Assembly: GCF_947486615.1 (NCBI RefSeq) | Contig: NZ_CANKUD010000001.1 | Coordinates: 62,001 to 126,000, forward strand | Origin: an uncultured Modestobacter sp. | GTDB lineage: Bacteria > Actinomycetota > Actinomycetes > Mycobacteriales > Geodermatophilaceae | DNA length: 64,000 nucleotides | Reading direction: 5' to 3' | Shown here: positions 63,134 through 64,000 of the stretch, one piece after another | How the letters are laid out: each line of letters begins with the position of its first letter | How positions within the stretch are numbered: the stretch's first letter is position 1 | Position numbers and translations under genes: made by a program | Notes under the pieces: model-generated | What the model was told of the DNA's origin: nothing | Databases searched by the model: none | What the model saw: only the letters and a program-made list of their open reading frames with translations

Positions 63134-63155
63134 TTTGTCAGGACATCTAGACAAA
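63134..63155. promoter_or_regulatory. Inverted repeat between iolC and the GntR regulator
   Basis: TTTGTC (63134-63139) and GACAAA (63150-63155) form a perfect inverted repeat with a 10-base spacer, in an AT-rich patch of the divergent promoter region. It is a good candidate for the operator of the adjacent regulator. Confidence 0.55.
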
Positions 63156-63274
63156 AGAACGTCAGGCGGACCAGATGACCCGTCCAGGGGAGGTCGGGAC
63201 CGGCGTCCGGTGCGATCATGAAGCCGGCGCCGCTGCCGGGCGTCGTCCCGCTGCGCCAGGACGAGGAGGACCAG

Positions 63275-64000
63275 GTGGCCGTCACGCCCACTTTCGACAT
63301 CGACCGTTCCAGCCCCACGCCGCTGTACTTCCAGCTGTCCCAGGCCATCGAGAGGGCCATCACGGAGGGCGCGCTCTCGCCGGGGTCGAGGCTGGAGAAC
63401 GAGCTGCTGCTGGCGCAGCGCTACGGGTTGTCCCGCCCGACCGTGCGGCGCGCGGTCCAGGAGCTCGTCGACAAGGGGCTGCTCGTCCGCAAGCGCGGGG
63501 TGGGTACGCAGGTCATCCAGCCGCACGTCCACCGGTCCGTGGAGCTGGCCAGCCTCTACGACGACCTCGCCCGCGCCGGTGGGCAGCCGTCCACCGAGGT
63601 CCTCTCGCTCGAGCGCGTGGCGTCACCGGCCGACGTGGCAGAGGAGCTGGACATCGCCCCGGGCGCCGAGGTCGTCGTGCTCTCCCGGCTCCGCCGGACG
63701 CGGGGTGAGCCGCTGGCGCTGATGACCAACTACCTGCCCGGCCGGTTCGAGCCCGGACTCCACGAGCTCGCGGACCGCGGGCTCTACCAGTACCTGCGCG
63801 GACAGGGCGTGCACCTGCGGGTGGCGCACCAGCGGATCGGTGCGCGGCTGGCCCGCGCGGACGAGGCCCGGTTGCTCGGCGAGCCCCCGCGGTCAGCGCT
63901 GCTGACCATGCAGCGGACGGCCTTCGACGACAAGGGGTCGCCGGTGGAGCACGGCCGGCACGTCTACCGCGCGTCGCGCTACGACTTCGAGACGACCCTC
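63275..64000 (+). CDS. GntR-family regulator with UTRA domain, likely inositol repressor (partial)
   Basis: The frame is still open at the window edge; 242 codons are visible. The winged HTH spans about residues 12-80 (SPGSRLENELLLAQRYGLSR, then PTVRRAVQELVDKGLLVRKR). The UTRA ligand domain begins about 90 (VASPADVAEELDIAPGAEVV and onward). GAGGAGG precedes the GTG at 63275; an in-frame ATG at 63218 is less likely. Divergent placement from iolC marks it as the probable inositol-responsive repressor (IolR role). Confidence 0.85.
   Translation, partial: MAVTPTFDIDRSSPTPLYFQLSQAIERAITEGALSPGSRLENELLLAQRYGLSRPTVRRAVQELVDKGLLVRKRGVGTQVIQPHVHRSVELASLYDDLARAGGQPSTEVLSLERVASPADVAEELDIAPGAEVVVLSRLRRTRGEPLALMTNYLPGRFEPGLHELADRGLYQYLRGQGVHLRVAHQRIGARLARADEARLLGEPPRSALLTMQRTAFDDKGSPVEHGRHVYRASRYDFETTL

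Overview
The window is a very GC-rich (roughly 70 percent or more), densely packed bacterial segment. Frequent GTG starts, 4-base ATGA/GTGA gene overlaps, GGAGG-type ribosome sites, two F420-type flavin oxidoreductases, tandem TetR regulators and many acyl-CoA enzymes point to a high-GC Actinomycetota (a soil type such as the Geodermatophilales or Pseudonocardiales is plausible, but the sequence alone does not settle the genus). I saw no rRNA, tRNA, CRISPR array, transposase or integrase.

Region 1 (1-18300) is the first block of an acyl-CoA/aromatic catabolic island: a MaoC fragment, a double-domain TetR regulator, an MhpA-like flavin hydroxylase, a hotdog thioesterase, an amidohydrolase, two small unknown proteins, an F420-type oxidoreductase, an isochorismatase-fold protein without its catalytic residues, a frameshifted acyl-CoA synthetase, a CaiB-type CoA-transferase, an intact acyl-CoA synthetase, an enoyl-CoA hydratase, an adjacent pair of acyl-CoA dehydrogenases, a double-hotdog MaoC protein, an SDR and a cupin. 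Region 2 (18300-26500) is a five-gene peptide/nickel-type ABC transporter operon preceded by a 21-codon coupled leader ORF, then a second double-domain TetR regulator and a decayed F420-oxidoreductase pseudogene. Region 3 (26500-47130) is a second catabolic block that repeats the gene types of the first: a KstD-like flavoprotein, TetR, an MhpB-like extradiol dioxygenase, two paralogous FadR-type GntR regulators, a second CaiB CoA-transferase, quinone oxidoreductase, phosphotransferase, acyl-CoA dehydrogenase, several SDRs, a second F420-type oxidoreductase, an alcohol dehydrogenase, and a branched-chain-amino-acid-type ABC importer whose two permeases and one ATPase are fused into one 927-residue protein. 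Region 4 (47200-51900) holds a DUF2889-like gene with its own 14-codon coupled leader ORF and an MMPL exporter with a divergent TetR repressor and two clear operators. Region 5 (51900-64000) is a myo-inositol catabolic operon (iolC, aldolase-like gene, iolB, iolD, iolE, iolG, TIM-barrel isomerase, mmsA, then another TIM-barrel isomerase and an SDR) read leftward from a divergent GntR/UTRA regulator that runs off the window.

Inferred working: regions 1-3 look like a system for importing an organic acid or aromatic compound, making its CoA thioester (synthetases and CoA-transferases), oxidising it (acyl-CoA dehydrogenases, hydratases, SDRs) and opening a ring (flavin hydroxylase plus LigB/MhpB-type dioxygenase). 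The substrate cannot be named from sequence. A shared element, TGTCAGAY, often with TGTACAC just upstream of it, recurs in the gaps before five of these transcription units and may tie them into one regulon.
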